Shown here one piece after another: positions 37,686 to 45,020 of a stretch of 64,000 nucleotides of DNA; positions within the stretch are counted from its first letter, which is position 1, and each line of letters starts with the position of its first letter. Source of the stretch: Balneolaceae bacterium (lineage in GTDB: Bacteria; Bacteroidota; Rhodothermia; Balneolales; Balneolaceae); contig JAFIFB010000089.1 in assembly GCA_020832285.1 (NCBI GenBank), positions 1 through 64,000 on the forward strand, in the 5' to 3' direction. Made by a program: the position numbers and the translations under genes. Under the pieces are notes generated by a model. The model was given only the letters and a program-made list of their open reading frames with translations. It was not told where the DNA came from and did no database searches.

Positions 37686-38177
37686 TTAATTGATGGTTAA
37701 ATTGCAAGTTTTTTGAAAAATTTCAGGCTCTTCCGGTGGATTTTTTGAATCACGGATCAAAAACTGGTGGTCAACTTTTATGCAACGGTTCTGAATCATG
37801 AAAATCCCGGCTTGTTTTGCTCTTTCTGATTGCTGGGGATGAGTACCAGTTCCAAGCTGTAACCATATCGCCTTCGGATTTATTTCCAGGGCCTGATCCA
37901 CTACCAGGTGTACATAATCCGGCTTAATAAAGACATCCACGGCATCCACTTTTTCAGGGATAGAAACAAGGTCGGGATAAGCTTTTTGCCCCAGTATTTC
38001 ATCTGCTTCCGGATTTACGGGTATGATATTGTAACCTGCATTTTGCAAATACCTGCCCACGTAGTGGCTGTCTTTATGTTTGTTCCGGGAAATTCCCACG
38101 ATTGCAATGGTTTTTATTTCTTTCAGTAAGTTTTCAATGTGGTCTGTCTCCTGAGACAATTCGAGAGTCGACCTCAT
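37686..38177 (-). CDS. CoA-binding domain protein (YccU-like)
   Basis: A small Rossmann protein, about 163 residues from the ATG at 38177 (a TTG 36 nt upstream is also in frame). Motifs: IKTIAIVGISRNKHKDSHYVGRYL (nucleotide loop; shown in part), YNIIPVNPEADEILG, IDVVDVF-type strand (VDAVDVFIKP) and IWLQLGTGTHPQ with MIQNRCIKVDH near the end. The family binds CoA or a nucleotide, but its cellular role is unknown. It is the first gene behind the SAM-I riboswitch, 82 bp after the second terminator, so it belongs to the methionine regulon. Confidence 0.88.
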   Translation of the reverse strand: MRSTLELSQETDHIENLLKEIKTIAIVGISRNKHKDSHYVGRYLQNAGYNIIPVNPEADEILGQKAYPDLVSIPEKVDAVDVFIKPDYVHLVVDQALEINPKAIWLQLGTGTHPQQSERAKQAGIFMIQNRCIKVDHQFLIRDSKNPPEEPEIFQKTCNLTIN

Positions 38178-38259
38178 TTTATTATCGTACCATGTATTAA
38201 AAGTTGTTCGCAATAGCTCAATAATTTAATTCTGAGTTTCACTAAAGTTTTTGTGAAAC

Positions 38260-38310
38260 AAAAAAAGCCTCTTCCAAAAATCCCGTGGGAAAGATTTTCA
38301 GAAGAGGCTC
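38260..38310 (-). terminator. expression-platform terminator of the SAM-I riboswitch
   Basis: On the minus strand AGCCTCTTC pairs with GAAGAGGCT, followed by seven T. The long inner loop contains a second AATCTTTCCCACGGGATTT stem. Located 25 nt after the aptamer, as expected for SAM-dependent termination. Confidence 0.92.
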
Positions 38311-38334
38311 TGTTTTAAGAACATTGCCTGTCCA

Positions 38335-38468
38335 TCTCATCTTTCCCGATCCCGCAAATTTAAAATTGCCGGGATGGGCAGGATTTAGCACCTGACAACC
38401 CGGCATTTCTGACGGATCCGGTTGCTAAGGTTTCTCAGGGCCTGTCCCTCCACCTTTCTGGATAAGAG
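38335..38468 (-). promoter_or_regulatory. SAM-I (S-box) riboswitch
   Basis: Reading the minus strand, all conserved SAM-I blocks are present in order: CTCTTATCCAGA with GGTGGAGGGAC, GGCCC followed by GAAACCTTAGCAACC, AGGTGCTAAATCCTGCC, and GGAAAGATGAGAT, whose last bases pair with the first to close P1. The variable P4/P3 arms are intact. SAM binding should favour the terminator at 38260-38310 and shut off the metY-metX-hom operon. It is the second regulatory stage after the leader-peptide attenuator at 38505-38640. Confidence 0.97.
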
Positions 38469-38504
38469 TTCATTTTTTTAAAGAACAAAAACCGAAAAGC
38501 CGGA

Positions 38505-38539
38505 TAACAAAAAAGCCCTGCTGGAGACCAGAGGGCTTT
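38505..38539 (-). terminator. leader-peptide attenuator terminator
   Basis: On the minus strand AAAGCCCT-CTGG pairs with CCAG-C-AGGGCTTT (one bulged base), ending in TTTTTTG. It lies 36 nt after the stop codon of the Cys/Met-rich leader peptide and about 40 nt before the SAM-I aptamer. Its 5' arm CCCTCTG (minus strand, 38529-38535) can instead pair with CGGAGGG (38566-38572) just after that stop codon. Confidence 0.85.
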
Positions 38540-38574
38540 GTAAAAATTCCTTGAAAATTAGTACACCCTCCGCA

Positions 38575-38640
38575 TCATGCGCTGCAACGCATACACATCA
38601 TACAGAGACAACAAGAAATATTTTTATCTGAACTTTTCAT
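38575..38640 (-). CDS. Cys/Met-rich leader peptide (21 aa)
   Basis: A 21-codon ORF from ATG (38638-38640) to TGA (38575-38577). Residues 10-19 read CCLCMMCMRC: the peptide has five Cys and, after the start, three Met. The first nine residues are unremarkable (MKSSDKNIS). It sits alone in a leader, is followed by an intrinsic terminator and then a SAM-I riboswitch, and precedes methionine biosynthesis genes. Codon content matched to the pathway product and precursor is the hallmark of attenuation leaders. No strong Shine-Dalgarno is visible, which is normal in this group. Alternatively it could be a metal-binding microprotein, but position and terminator favour attenuation. Confidence 0.75.
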   Translation of the reverse strand: MKSSDKNISCCLCMMCMRCSA

Positions 38641-38891
38641 AGAAGTAATGATAACACTCTTTATAGGAACCATGCAAGCATTTTTTAAAAAATAATGAAA
38701 CCGCTATTTCAGATTAAGAAGTTTAAAATAATCAGTAAGGTAAACGCAATTTTCTTTAAATTCAAAAATAACAACACTAAAAGTCAGATAGAGTATTTGA
38801 GAATCGGGATGATTCTGTTTCAGATTATTCTGAATTCATTTAATATTTTAATCAATCTATCAGATAGAATTTAATGGAATAGCGGAGAACC
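38641..38891. other. AT-rich divergent promoter region
   Basis: About 250 bp between the leader peptide (minus) and the sugar dehydrogenase gene (plus). Presumably holds both promoters. A TATAAA sequence read on the minus strand lies about 20 nt before the leader ATG; no confident -35 was assigned. Confidence 0.4.
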
Positions 38892-40067
38892 ATGAAAGAC
38901 AAAAGACCTGTTGTAATTTCTTGTTTTTTATTTTTTTTAATTGCCTGCACAACGGATTCCGAGCCGGATGATGATCCCATACCCCCGGTTGATGATGAAC
39001 TGCCAATTGTACTTCCCGACGGTTTTTTCTCCGAAGTTTATGCCTCACAATTAGATGGGCCGACATCGATCGAATTTCCACCTGACGGGAGCAACCGACT
39101 TTTTCTAAATGAACTTGCAACAGGACATATCTGGATATTTGAAGATGGGGAACGACTGGAAGAGCCATTCTTCAACCTGCAGGATTTCTATCCGGATTCA
39201 TTTCCGTTCAGCGGATCACGGGGATTGATCGGGCTGGAATTTCATCCCGATTATCAAAACAACGGTTGGCTATACATCACATACGCATTGCCGGGCGAAG
39301 AGGGAGAATCTGGTTATGTGGCAAGAATAACCGATGAGAATAACAGGTCTGCAGATTTTACAGAAATACTCTCAGATTTGCCAAGTGAGCAGGGGCATCA
39401 GGTTCAAAATGTGAGGTTCTTGCCCGATGGAATGCTCTATCTGTCTGTAGGCGATGCATATCGGCCAGAGCTGGTCCAGGAGGTCAGTGAAAAACATGGC
39501 AAAGTATTGAGATTTACAGAAAGTGGTGATATTCCCGCTGATAATCCGTTCGGAGCAGACAGCTATGTTTACGCATTGGGTTTCAGGAATGCATTCGATT
39601 TGGCCTTTGGTGATAATGGAGAGCTTGTAATGAGCGATAACGGAGATGTGGGGATGGACACTTTCAGACAGGTTGAACCGGGATCAAACCACGGCTGGCC
39701 GATCGCTGAAGGTTTTCATGGGAAACCTGATTATTCTGAACCCTTGTATGTTTGGGAGGATGCCGTTGTACCCACTGGCCTGCACAGGTATTTGGGCAAT
39801 CAATTTCCATCGCAATATCACGGAGCACTATTACAGGTTCTGTTTGGAGTCGTGAATGATGGACCCGATCCTATAGGTAAGCGTATTCAAATTGTGGAAA
39901 AAGAAGGCTCCGGAGTGAATACCTCTGTTTCATTTTCCGATTTTGCTGTTTTTGAATTCGAAGGGAATGCGAACCCGATTGATATTGCAGAAGGACCGGA
40001 CGGCAGCCTGTATGTGAGTGATTATTTTCAGGGAAAAATTTTCAGAATTTTTTATCGCGGGAATTGA
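38892..40067 (+). CDS. PQQ-type soluble aldose sugar dehydrogenase, lipoprotein
   Basis: 391 residues with a lipobox (FFLIACTT, Cys 19) followed by a low-complexity acidic linker (SEPDDDPIPPVDDELP), then a six-bladed propeller of the glucose/sorbosone dehydrogenase family: GPTSIEFPPDGSNRLF, GLIGLEFHPDYQNNGWLYITY (in part), HQVQNVRFLPDGMLYLSVGD, YALGFRNAFDLAF, EPGSNHGWPIAEG, and PIDIAEGPDGSLYVSDY near the end. Such enzymes oxidise sugars in the periplasm or at the surface with PQQ. PQQ synthesis genes are not in the window. Confidence 0.9.
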   Translation: MKDKRPVVISCFLFFLIACTTDSEPDDDPIPPVDDELPIVLPDGFFSEVYASQLDGPTSIEFPPDGSNRLFLNELATGHIWIFEDGERLEEPFFNLQDFYPDSFPFSGSRGLIGLEFHPDYQNNGWLYITYALPGEEGESGYVARITDENNRSADFTEILSDLPSEQGHQVQNVRFLPDGMLYLSVGDAYRPELVQEVSEKHGKVLRFTESGDIPADNPFGADSYVYALGFRNAFDLAFGDNGELVMSDNGDVGMDTFRQVEPGSNHGWPIAEGFHGKPDYSEPLYVWEDAVVPTGLHRYLGNQFPSQYHGALLQVLFGVVNDGPDPIGKRIQIVEKEGSGVNTSVSFSDFAVFEFEGNANPIDIAEGPDGSLYVSDYFQGKIFRIFYRGN

Positions 40068-40078
40068 GAATAAATGAT

Positions 40079-40528
40079 TTAAAATGAGAGGCAGATCACA
40101 TTTTTTTCCCTTATCACTGATTGCGCCTGATGCCGCTCTTTAAATCCTTCAATTACAGCATTAATCGGTTCGGATTTGTTGTCATCGATAGTATAATAAT
40201 GAGTGATTACTTTGCCGGGCTCTTTTATGATAACACCTTCGGGATCTTTCCATTGCCCGTAGGAATCAAAAACGGTGAAGCCTTCGGGGAAGTGGGGTGT
40301 TACCACATCCTCAAGGTAGCTTTGCCAGTCGCTGGCAGAAATGGTCCCATTCGGAGAGGAGAGCCCAAAATAAAGAGTTACCTGATGAAAAGGTTCCAGG
40401 CCGTCCGGGCATTCCATAGCAGGTTGTTCTGAACAGGAATGGATTGTTAGGAAGAGGGAGAAAAAAAGGGAGAACAGAATTTTTCCGGAGAATTGAGACA
40501 GCACGTAGAGAGCTTTTTTCTTCATCAC
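40079..40528 (-). CDS. DUF3574 lipoprotein
   Basis: 149 residues; signal with lipobox-like FLTIHSCSE (Cys 32). The mature part matches the DUF3574 pattern: VTLYFGLSSPNGTISASDWQSYL (in part), VVTPHFPEGFTVFDSYGQW, then EPGKVITHYYTID. The family often has a secreted protein with no known activity. Its ATG directly abuts the era stop, so it is co-transcribed with era; no functional link is evident. Confidence 0.85.
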   Translation of the reverse strand: MMKKKALYVLSQFSGKILFSLFFSLFLTIHSCSEQPAMECPDGLEPFHQVTLYFGLSSPNGTISASDWQSYLEDVVTPHFPEGFTVFDSYGQWKDPEGVIIKEPGKVITHYYTIDDNKSEPINAVIEGFKERHQAQSVIREKNVICLSF

Positions 40529-41410
40529 TTAATAACCGAGGTTTCGGACCCAGTTCTCTTTTTCACGCCACTTTTCCCGTACTTTCACATGCAGTTCAAG
40601 GAATACTTTTTTTCCGATAAATTCTTCAATCGATTCACGCGATTTAATACCCAGCTCTTTGATAGCAGCGCCGCCTTTTCCAATTAACATGCCTTTCTGA
40701 GACTTCCGGTTCACGATAATATCGGCGCTAATTCGGTCGATCTCTTCTTCTGTTTCATAAGAAATTACATCAACCGTACAGGAGTAGGGAATCTCTTCAT
40801 GAAATTGTAAAAAAAGCTGTTCACGAATTAGTTCCGATACAAAAAATCGGACCGGATGCTCACTCAAATCCTCTTTGGGATAATAGGGCGGGCCGGGCAG
40901 TAACTGGCTGCGGATTCCTTCAAGCAATTCGTCCATTCCATCCCCGCGAATGGCAGATACGTAATGAACGGCCTTGAACCTGAGTTTCTCTTCAATCGAA
41001 GCCACCTTTTGTTTGGCTGCCTTCTCATCGATGCTGTCGATTTTGTTAACCACCAGAAAGATCGGTTTGTTGATGGTCCGGAGCAGCTCAATCACTTCAT
41101 CGGTGGGATAGGTGTCGGTTGGATCAAAGATGAGCAATATCAGGTCACCATCGGCACGTGCTCGTTCGACGGTTTTCATCATTGCTTTTTGCAGTTCGTA
41201 CTTCGGTGTGATGACTCCGGGGGTATCAAGGAAAATGATTTGGGTGTGGTCATCCGAGAAGATACCCACAACCTGATGCCGCGTAGTTTGAGGTTTATGT
41301 GTGGTGATGGAGATCTTACTGCCAAGAATACGATTCATCAGCGTGGATTTGCCCGCATTTGGCTTTCCAATGATGGCAACATAACCGGACTTATGTGGTT
41401 TTTCAGTCAA
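40529..41410 (-). CDS. era: ribosome-maturation GTPase Era
   Basis: GTPase acting in 30S assembly by binding the 16S rRNA 3' end. 293 residues: G1 GKPNAGKSTLMN (residues 16-27), G2 region THKPQTTRHQVVGI, G3 DTPG, G4 NKID, and a C-terminal KH domain with GMLIGKGGAAIKELG and FLELHVKVREKWREKENWV. Full length. About 290 bp including a MITE-like element separate it from pdxJ upstream. Confidence 0.98.
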   Translation of the reverse strand: MTEKPHKSGYVAIIGKPNAGKSTLMNRILGSKISITTHKPQTTRHQVVGIFSDDHTQIIFLDTPGVITPKYELQKAMMKTVERARADGDLILLIFDPTDTYPTDEVIELLRTINKPIFLVVNKIDSIDEKAAKQKVASIEEKLRFKAVHYVSAIRGDGMDELLEGIRSQLLPGPPYYPKEDLSEHPVRFFVSELIREQLFLQFHEEIPYSCTVDVISYETEEEIDRISADIIVNRKSQKGMLIGKGGAAIKELGIKSRESIEEFIGKKVFLELHVKVREKWREKENWVRNLGY

Positions 41411-41608
41411 AATTCAGTATTTATAGAAGTTTAAAAAAAGTGGAAATTCTTCGATTGTTCTGGAGACTTACCCGTCGTTTTTTCTTTGATACGACACAAG
41501 TATAACAGTCAACGAATGATTTATAGAAAAAGTGAATAGTTTTAATGATTATGAAAATTTCAGGTTGACTCAACTGATGAATTGTGCGCTATTTTGTAGT
41601 TGAATATA

Positions 41609-41688
41609 AGTACGCGTTTAGCGGTTCGAATCAAACGCCTTGCCCACAACCAAATTTCTTGGTGAGAAATGCGGTCTAAACAGGTACT
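41609..41688. mobile_element. 80-bp MITE-like element with target duplication
   Basis: Ends AGTACGCGTTTAG (41609-41621) and CTAAACAGGTACT (41676-41688) are inverted repeats with two mismatches. The element is flanked on both sides by AATATA (41603-41608 and 41689-41694), a perfect 6-bp direct duplication. Its interior has a GCGTTT...AAACGC hairpin and the 36-nt core shared with 29310-29345. It ends just after the pdxJ stop. Confidence 0.72.
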
Positions 41689-41697
41689 AATATAAAA

Positions 41698-42420
41698 TTA
41701 ACGTCTTTTCATAATTTCCAGATAGGCCTTCACCGTTCGTTCCAGACCCCAGAACAGAGACTGTGAAACCAGTGCATGGCCGATACTGATATCCTGAAGA
41801 TGCGGCACGGAATTGATCAATACCGGAAGGTTATTTAGGTTTAATCCGTGGCCGGCATTTACTGTCATCCCGAGTTCATGAATTTGCTCGGCACCTTTCT
41901 GCAATCGTTCCAGTTCGTGCAGTTGTTCACTTTTGGATGTTGCGTTGGCGAAATTTCCGGTGTGCAGTTCTACAGCATCGGTTCCAAGTTTGGCAGCCAG
42001 TTCAATATCTTCGGGGTTCGGATCCAGAAACAGGCTCATCAGAATTCCGGTATCTTTAAAAGCCGGGAAAACCCGCTGTTCAAAATCATCATACACGACC
42101 TTCATATTCAGGCCGCCTTCGGTAGTTAATTCTTCTCGTCCTTCGGGAACAAGAGTACACAGTTCGGGCTTTACCTCTTTGCAAATCCGGATCATCTCAT
42201 CGGTTGCGGCCATCTCGAAATCGAGAATACCCTGAACACTTTTTTTCAGTTCATACACATCCTCATCGCGGATGTGGCGGCGGTCACCACGAAGATGGAA
42301 AACGATACCGGCAGCTCCGGCATCTTCGCAAATTTTGGCGGCTTCAATCGGGCTGGGGAAACCTTCGCCCCGGGCGTTGCGAAGAGTGGCAACATGATCG
42401 ATATTTACAAGTAACTGCAT
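41698..42420 (-). CDS. pdxJ: pyridoxine 5'-phosphate synthase PdxJ
   Basis: Condenses 1-deoxyxylulose 5-phosphate with 3-amino-1-hydroxyacetone phosphate to form pyridoxine phosphate. 240 residues, full length TIM barrel: LLVNIDHVATLRNARG at the N-terminus, HLRGDRRHIRDEDVYEL, CTLVPEGREELTTEGG, ELHTGNFA, and VNAGHGLNLNNL near the end. Single gene; the MITE-like element lies just downstream. Confidence 0.98.
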   Translation of the reverse strand: MQLLVNIDHVATLRNARGEGFPSPIEAAKICEDAGAAGIVFHLRGDRRHIRDEDVYELKKSVQGILDFEMAATDEMIRICKEVKPELCTLVPEGREELTTEGGLNMKVVYDDFEQRVFPAFKDTGILMSLFLDPNPEDIELAAKLGTDAVELHTGNFANATSKSEQLHELERLQKGAEQIHELGMTVNAGHGLNLNNLPVLINSVPHLQDISIGHALVSQSLFWGLERTVKAYLEIMKRR

Positions 42421-42567
42421 GAAAGATTTTTGTTTGAGATCAGGAATTATTCAAAAAAACAAAGAATCCGGACTTGATTCAATAATCAAAGAAGTTTATC
42501 GTAATATATTCAAGCCGGGACGGCATTGTCTCCGAAGATACAACAATCATCTGCAAAAGTTTAACAA

Positions 42568-43086
42568 GTGAACAGTTCATTTCTGTTACATTTTCTTCTT
42601 TTTGGTTTGATAGCTGCCCTGCTTTCAGGATGTGGTGTGTACAGAACCGGTAGTCAGGCACCGGCGGGAAGCACAGACCGCCCGCCCATGATGACAGTTG
42701 TGACGGATGAGGCAGTCAGCTCCGTTCAGCAGCAGCTCAACTCTGCCCATAATGAATGGCAGGGAACACCCTACAGGCTTGGTGGCAGCAGTCAGAATGG
42801 AGTAGATTGCTCGGCTTTTACACAAATCGTATTTCGCGACTTTTTTGAACTAAACCTTCCCCGTCATACAAGTGAACAGATACAGGCCGGTACCGGAATC
42901 CGGCGAAGTGCCATTCAACCGGGCGACCTGATTTTTTTTAGAACATCGCGCGGTGTGCTGCATGTTGGTATTGCGATGGGTGGGGGAGATTTTCTTCACG
43001 CTTCACTTTCTTCCGGTGTGATGATCTCAAATATCAGCCAGAGTTACTGGGCAGGGCGATATCTGGGAGCGCGGAGAGTATTTTAA
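42568..43086 (+). CDS. NlpC/P60 peptidoglycan hydrolase, lipoprotein
   Basis: 172 residues from a GTG start. Lipobox LLSGCGVY (Cys 22), then a C-terminal NlpC/P60 domain: GTPYRLGGSSQNGVDCSAFT with the catalytic Cys, LHVGIAMGGGDFLHAS with the catalytic His and third polar residue His, and YLGARRVF at the end, as in Spr/MepS-type D,L-endopeptidases. It is expected at the outer membrane facing the periplasm, cutting peptide cross-links during wall growth. Confidence 0.93.
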   Translation: MNSSFLLHFLLFGLIAALLSGCGVYRTGSQAPAGSTDRPPMMTVVTDEAVSSVQQQLNSAHNEWQGTPYRLGGSSQNGVDCSAFTQIVFRDFFELNLPRHTSEQIQAGTGIRRSAIQPGDLIFFRTSRGVLHVGIAMGGGDFLHASLSSGVMISNISQSYWAGRYLGARRVF

Positions 43087-43092
43087 CTCTTG

Positions 43093-44253
43093 TCAAATCC
43101 ACCATCGTCCAAGGCCTCTCATGGTAAATATGCGGGCAAAAAGGGAAGTAAACGGTTTCCGCAACATCAGTTTCACACCATTTTTCATCACCGGGCCAGA
43201 GGTTTCCCTGCGACCCAGCCACATGTTGATCTCAGCACGTTTGGCCACCTGCCGGGCAACTTTTCTTCTATCACTGGAATATCTTTGAAACAATTGAGGT
43301 TGATCTTCCGGCGATTTTATAGCTCTGCCGATTGTTTCTGCACACGCCTCCGCATCTAACCAGCCCAGGTTCATGCCTTGCCCGCCAATAGGGCTCACCA
43401 CATGGGCAGCATCACCAGCGAGCAATACATTGCCGGAGTGAAAGCTTCTTGCCAGGAAATGCTGAACACCAAATGAGCTCATCATCACATTTTTCATCCC
43501 TGAAAGCGAGTGACCGATGCGCTGTTCAATGAGATTCGCCAGCTGGCCGGAACCAGGTTTTTCTATATAGTTTTCAGTTTTAACCACCCAGCGTCTCAAT
43601 TCCCCGGGCAGGGGAAACGATTCAATCAGTCCGTCGCGATGCAGGTACACAGCAGCATCCGTTCCGAAAGAAGTGTTGTCGCTGAAATCACCCATAACAT
43701 AACAGTCGGGGTATGGGCTGCCGTCAAATGGTATATTCAGGTGATTTCGAACAAAACTGTTTTTCCCGTCGCACCCCACAAGAATGGACGAGGTAAGTGA
43801 ATGCTGTTTGCCGTCTTTGCTGAATGTAACCGTGACCGAATCGTTTTCAATAGTAAAATCGAGCAGCTCAGCTTCCCGGATAAGTGCACGCTCATCAAGT
43901 GACCAGAGCCGGTTTCCAAGAAGCGTTTCGGTTTTCCACTGCGGGAGAGCCAGAATGTAGCGGTAGGGCGGCGGACAATCATCAAAACGAATTGTGCCGA
44001 TTTTCTCCCGGTTCCAGAAGGCGATGCCGCGTTTAATTTTCAGGCCCTCTTCGAGAAATTGTTCTGCAAATCCGGCTTCATCAAACAGCTCCAGCGAAAC
44101 CGGATGGATGCCGAGAGATTTTGAGTGGCGATCCGGTTCCATTCGTTTTTCGAGTACACGGCAGGTGAAACCTCTCTGAATGAGCCGTCCGGCCAGGTAA
44201 AGCCCGACCGGGCCACCGCCCGCTATGATAATGTCAACCGGAGATGAGCTCAT
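43093..44253 (-). CDS. FAD-dependent aromatic monooxygenase of the type III PKS operon
   Basis: 386 residues of the PHBH/UbiH-like group: FAD ADP-binding loop IIIAGGGPVGLYLAGRL (about 8-24), the DG motif LVGCDGKNSFVR, and the FAD/ribityl motif VLLAGDAAHVVSPIGGQGMN. It probably hydroxylates the aromatic ring made by the upstream polyketide synthase, as SrsC does after SrsA/SrsB in Streptomyces phenolic-lipid synthesis. That role is by analogy of gene content. The stop of the methyltransferase overlaps its ATG by 4 nt. Confidence 0.9.
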   Translation of the reverse strand: MSSSPVDIIIAGGGPVGLYLAGRLIQRGFTCRVLEKRMEPDRHSKSLGIHPVSLELFDEAGFAEQFLEEGLKIKRGIAFWNREKIGTIRFDDCPPPYRYILALPQWKTETLLGNRLWSLDERALIREAELLDFTIENDSVTVTFSKDGKQHSLTSSILVGCDGKNSFVRNHLNIPFDGSPYPDCYVMGDFSDNTSFGTDAAVYLHRDGLIESFPLPGELRRWVVKTENYIEKPGSGQLANLIEQRIGHSLSGMKNVMMSSFGVQHFLARSFHSGNVLLAGDAAHVVSPIGGQGMNLGWLDAEACAETIGRAIKSPEDQPQLFQRYSSDRRKVARQVAKRAEINMWLGRRETSGPVMKNGVKLMLRKPFTSLFARIFTMRGLGRWWI

Positions 44254-45005
44254 TCGTGATCAGTTTTGAATTCAGCCAGCAGCCGGAAAGGAATTTGCCG
44301 GTTTACCTGCCAGCCGTTCGGAAGTTCCTGTTCAAGTTCCTTTTTTTTGTAACTTCGACGGATAGAGGTCAGTCCGTCTTCTGTGATGAAGCTGTTTTTG
44401 AAAAGGAACGGAGCGATTGTTTTAAAAGCGGCATAACCGATCGGGTTTCTTTCGATGTCATTAAAAATGACACGTTTTTTCACCAGAATTCTCGCATCCC
44501 GGCAGATTTGATTCAATTGTTCTGCTGAAAGATGATGGACCAAATGATTGGAGATCACGATGTCGAATTTCAAATTTTCGTCGGCCAGGTTTTGGGATGA
44601 AGTTTTCATAAAACGAACATTCTCCGGCACCTGCACTTCAGACAAAAACTGGTGAGCACGTTCATTCGGATCGATGCCGGTAAACTGCACATCAAAACTG
44701 TCTTTTGAACATAACTCACAAAGATGAAGAATGATGTCACCTCCCCCGCAACCGATGTCCAATATGGACGCTTTGCCGCCGTTTCTCAGGATCTCTGGTT
44801 TGATACGGGAACTATAGATTTGTTTCCACCCCGATAGAAGGCGGTTAATTTTGCTGAACTGGCGGTACGTGTTAAAAAGCAGATCGCGGTCGCAGGCGGG
44901 ATCATCCATTCGCTCGGTAAGGAGGTTATTTCGTTCAGGGAAGAATGGGTCCATAATAGTGGATGGATGAGTTGGAGCGACGGCAGAATATTTGGCAATA
45001 TACAA
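44250..45005 (-). CDS. SAM methyltransferase of the type III PKS operon
   Basis: 251 residues (or about 234 from the inner Met at 44954, where conserved FPERNNLLTERMDDPACD begins just downstream). Class I methyltransferase with SILDIGCGGGDIILHL (SAM loop), FTGIDPNERAH, and FDIVISNHLVHHLS. It lies 15 bp after the polyketide synthase and overlaps the monooxygenase. By analogy with SrsB it would methylate a hydroxyl or ring carbon of the alkylresorcinol-type product. Confidence 0.9.
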   Translation of the reverse strand: MYIAKYSAVAPTHPSTIMDPFFPERNNLLTERMDDPACDRDLLFNTYRQFSKINRLLSGWKQIYSSRIKPEILRNGGKASILDIGCGGGDIILHLCELCSKDSFDVQFTGIDPNERAHQFLSEVQVPENVRFMKTSSQNLADENLKFDIVISNHLVHHLSAEQLNQICRDARILVKKRVIFNDIERNPIGYAAFKTIAPFLFKNSFITEDGLTSIRRSYKKKELEQELPNGWQVNRQIPFRLLAEFKTDHE

Positions 45006-45020
45006 AACAGCGGATGAATT

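Noticed and set aside
38575-38640. Cys-rich leader as a metallothionein-like or metal-sensing microprotein
   Set aside because: Not excluded, but the Met codons, the terminator right after it and the methionine genes downstream fit attenuation better.
41621-41640. GGTTCGAATC, like the T-arm of a tRNA
   Set aside because: No acceptor stem, anticodon arm or CCA region surrounds it; the sequence is part of the MITE-like repeat and recurs in other copies.
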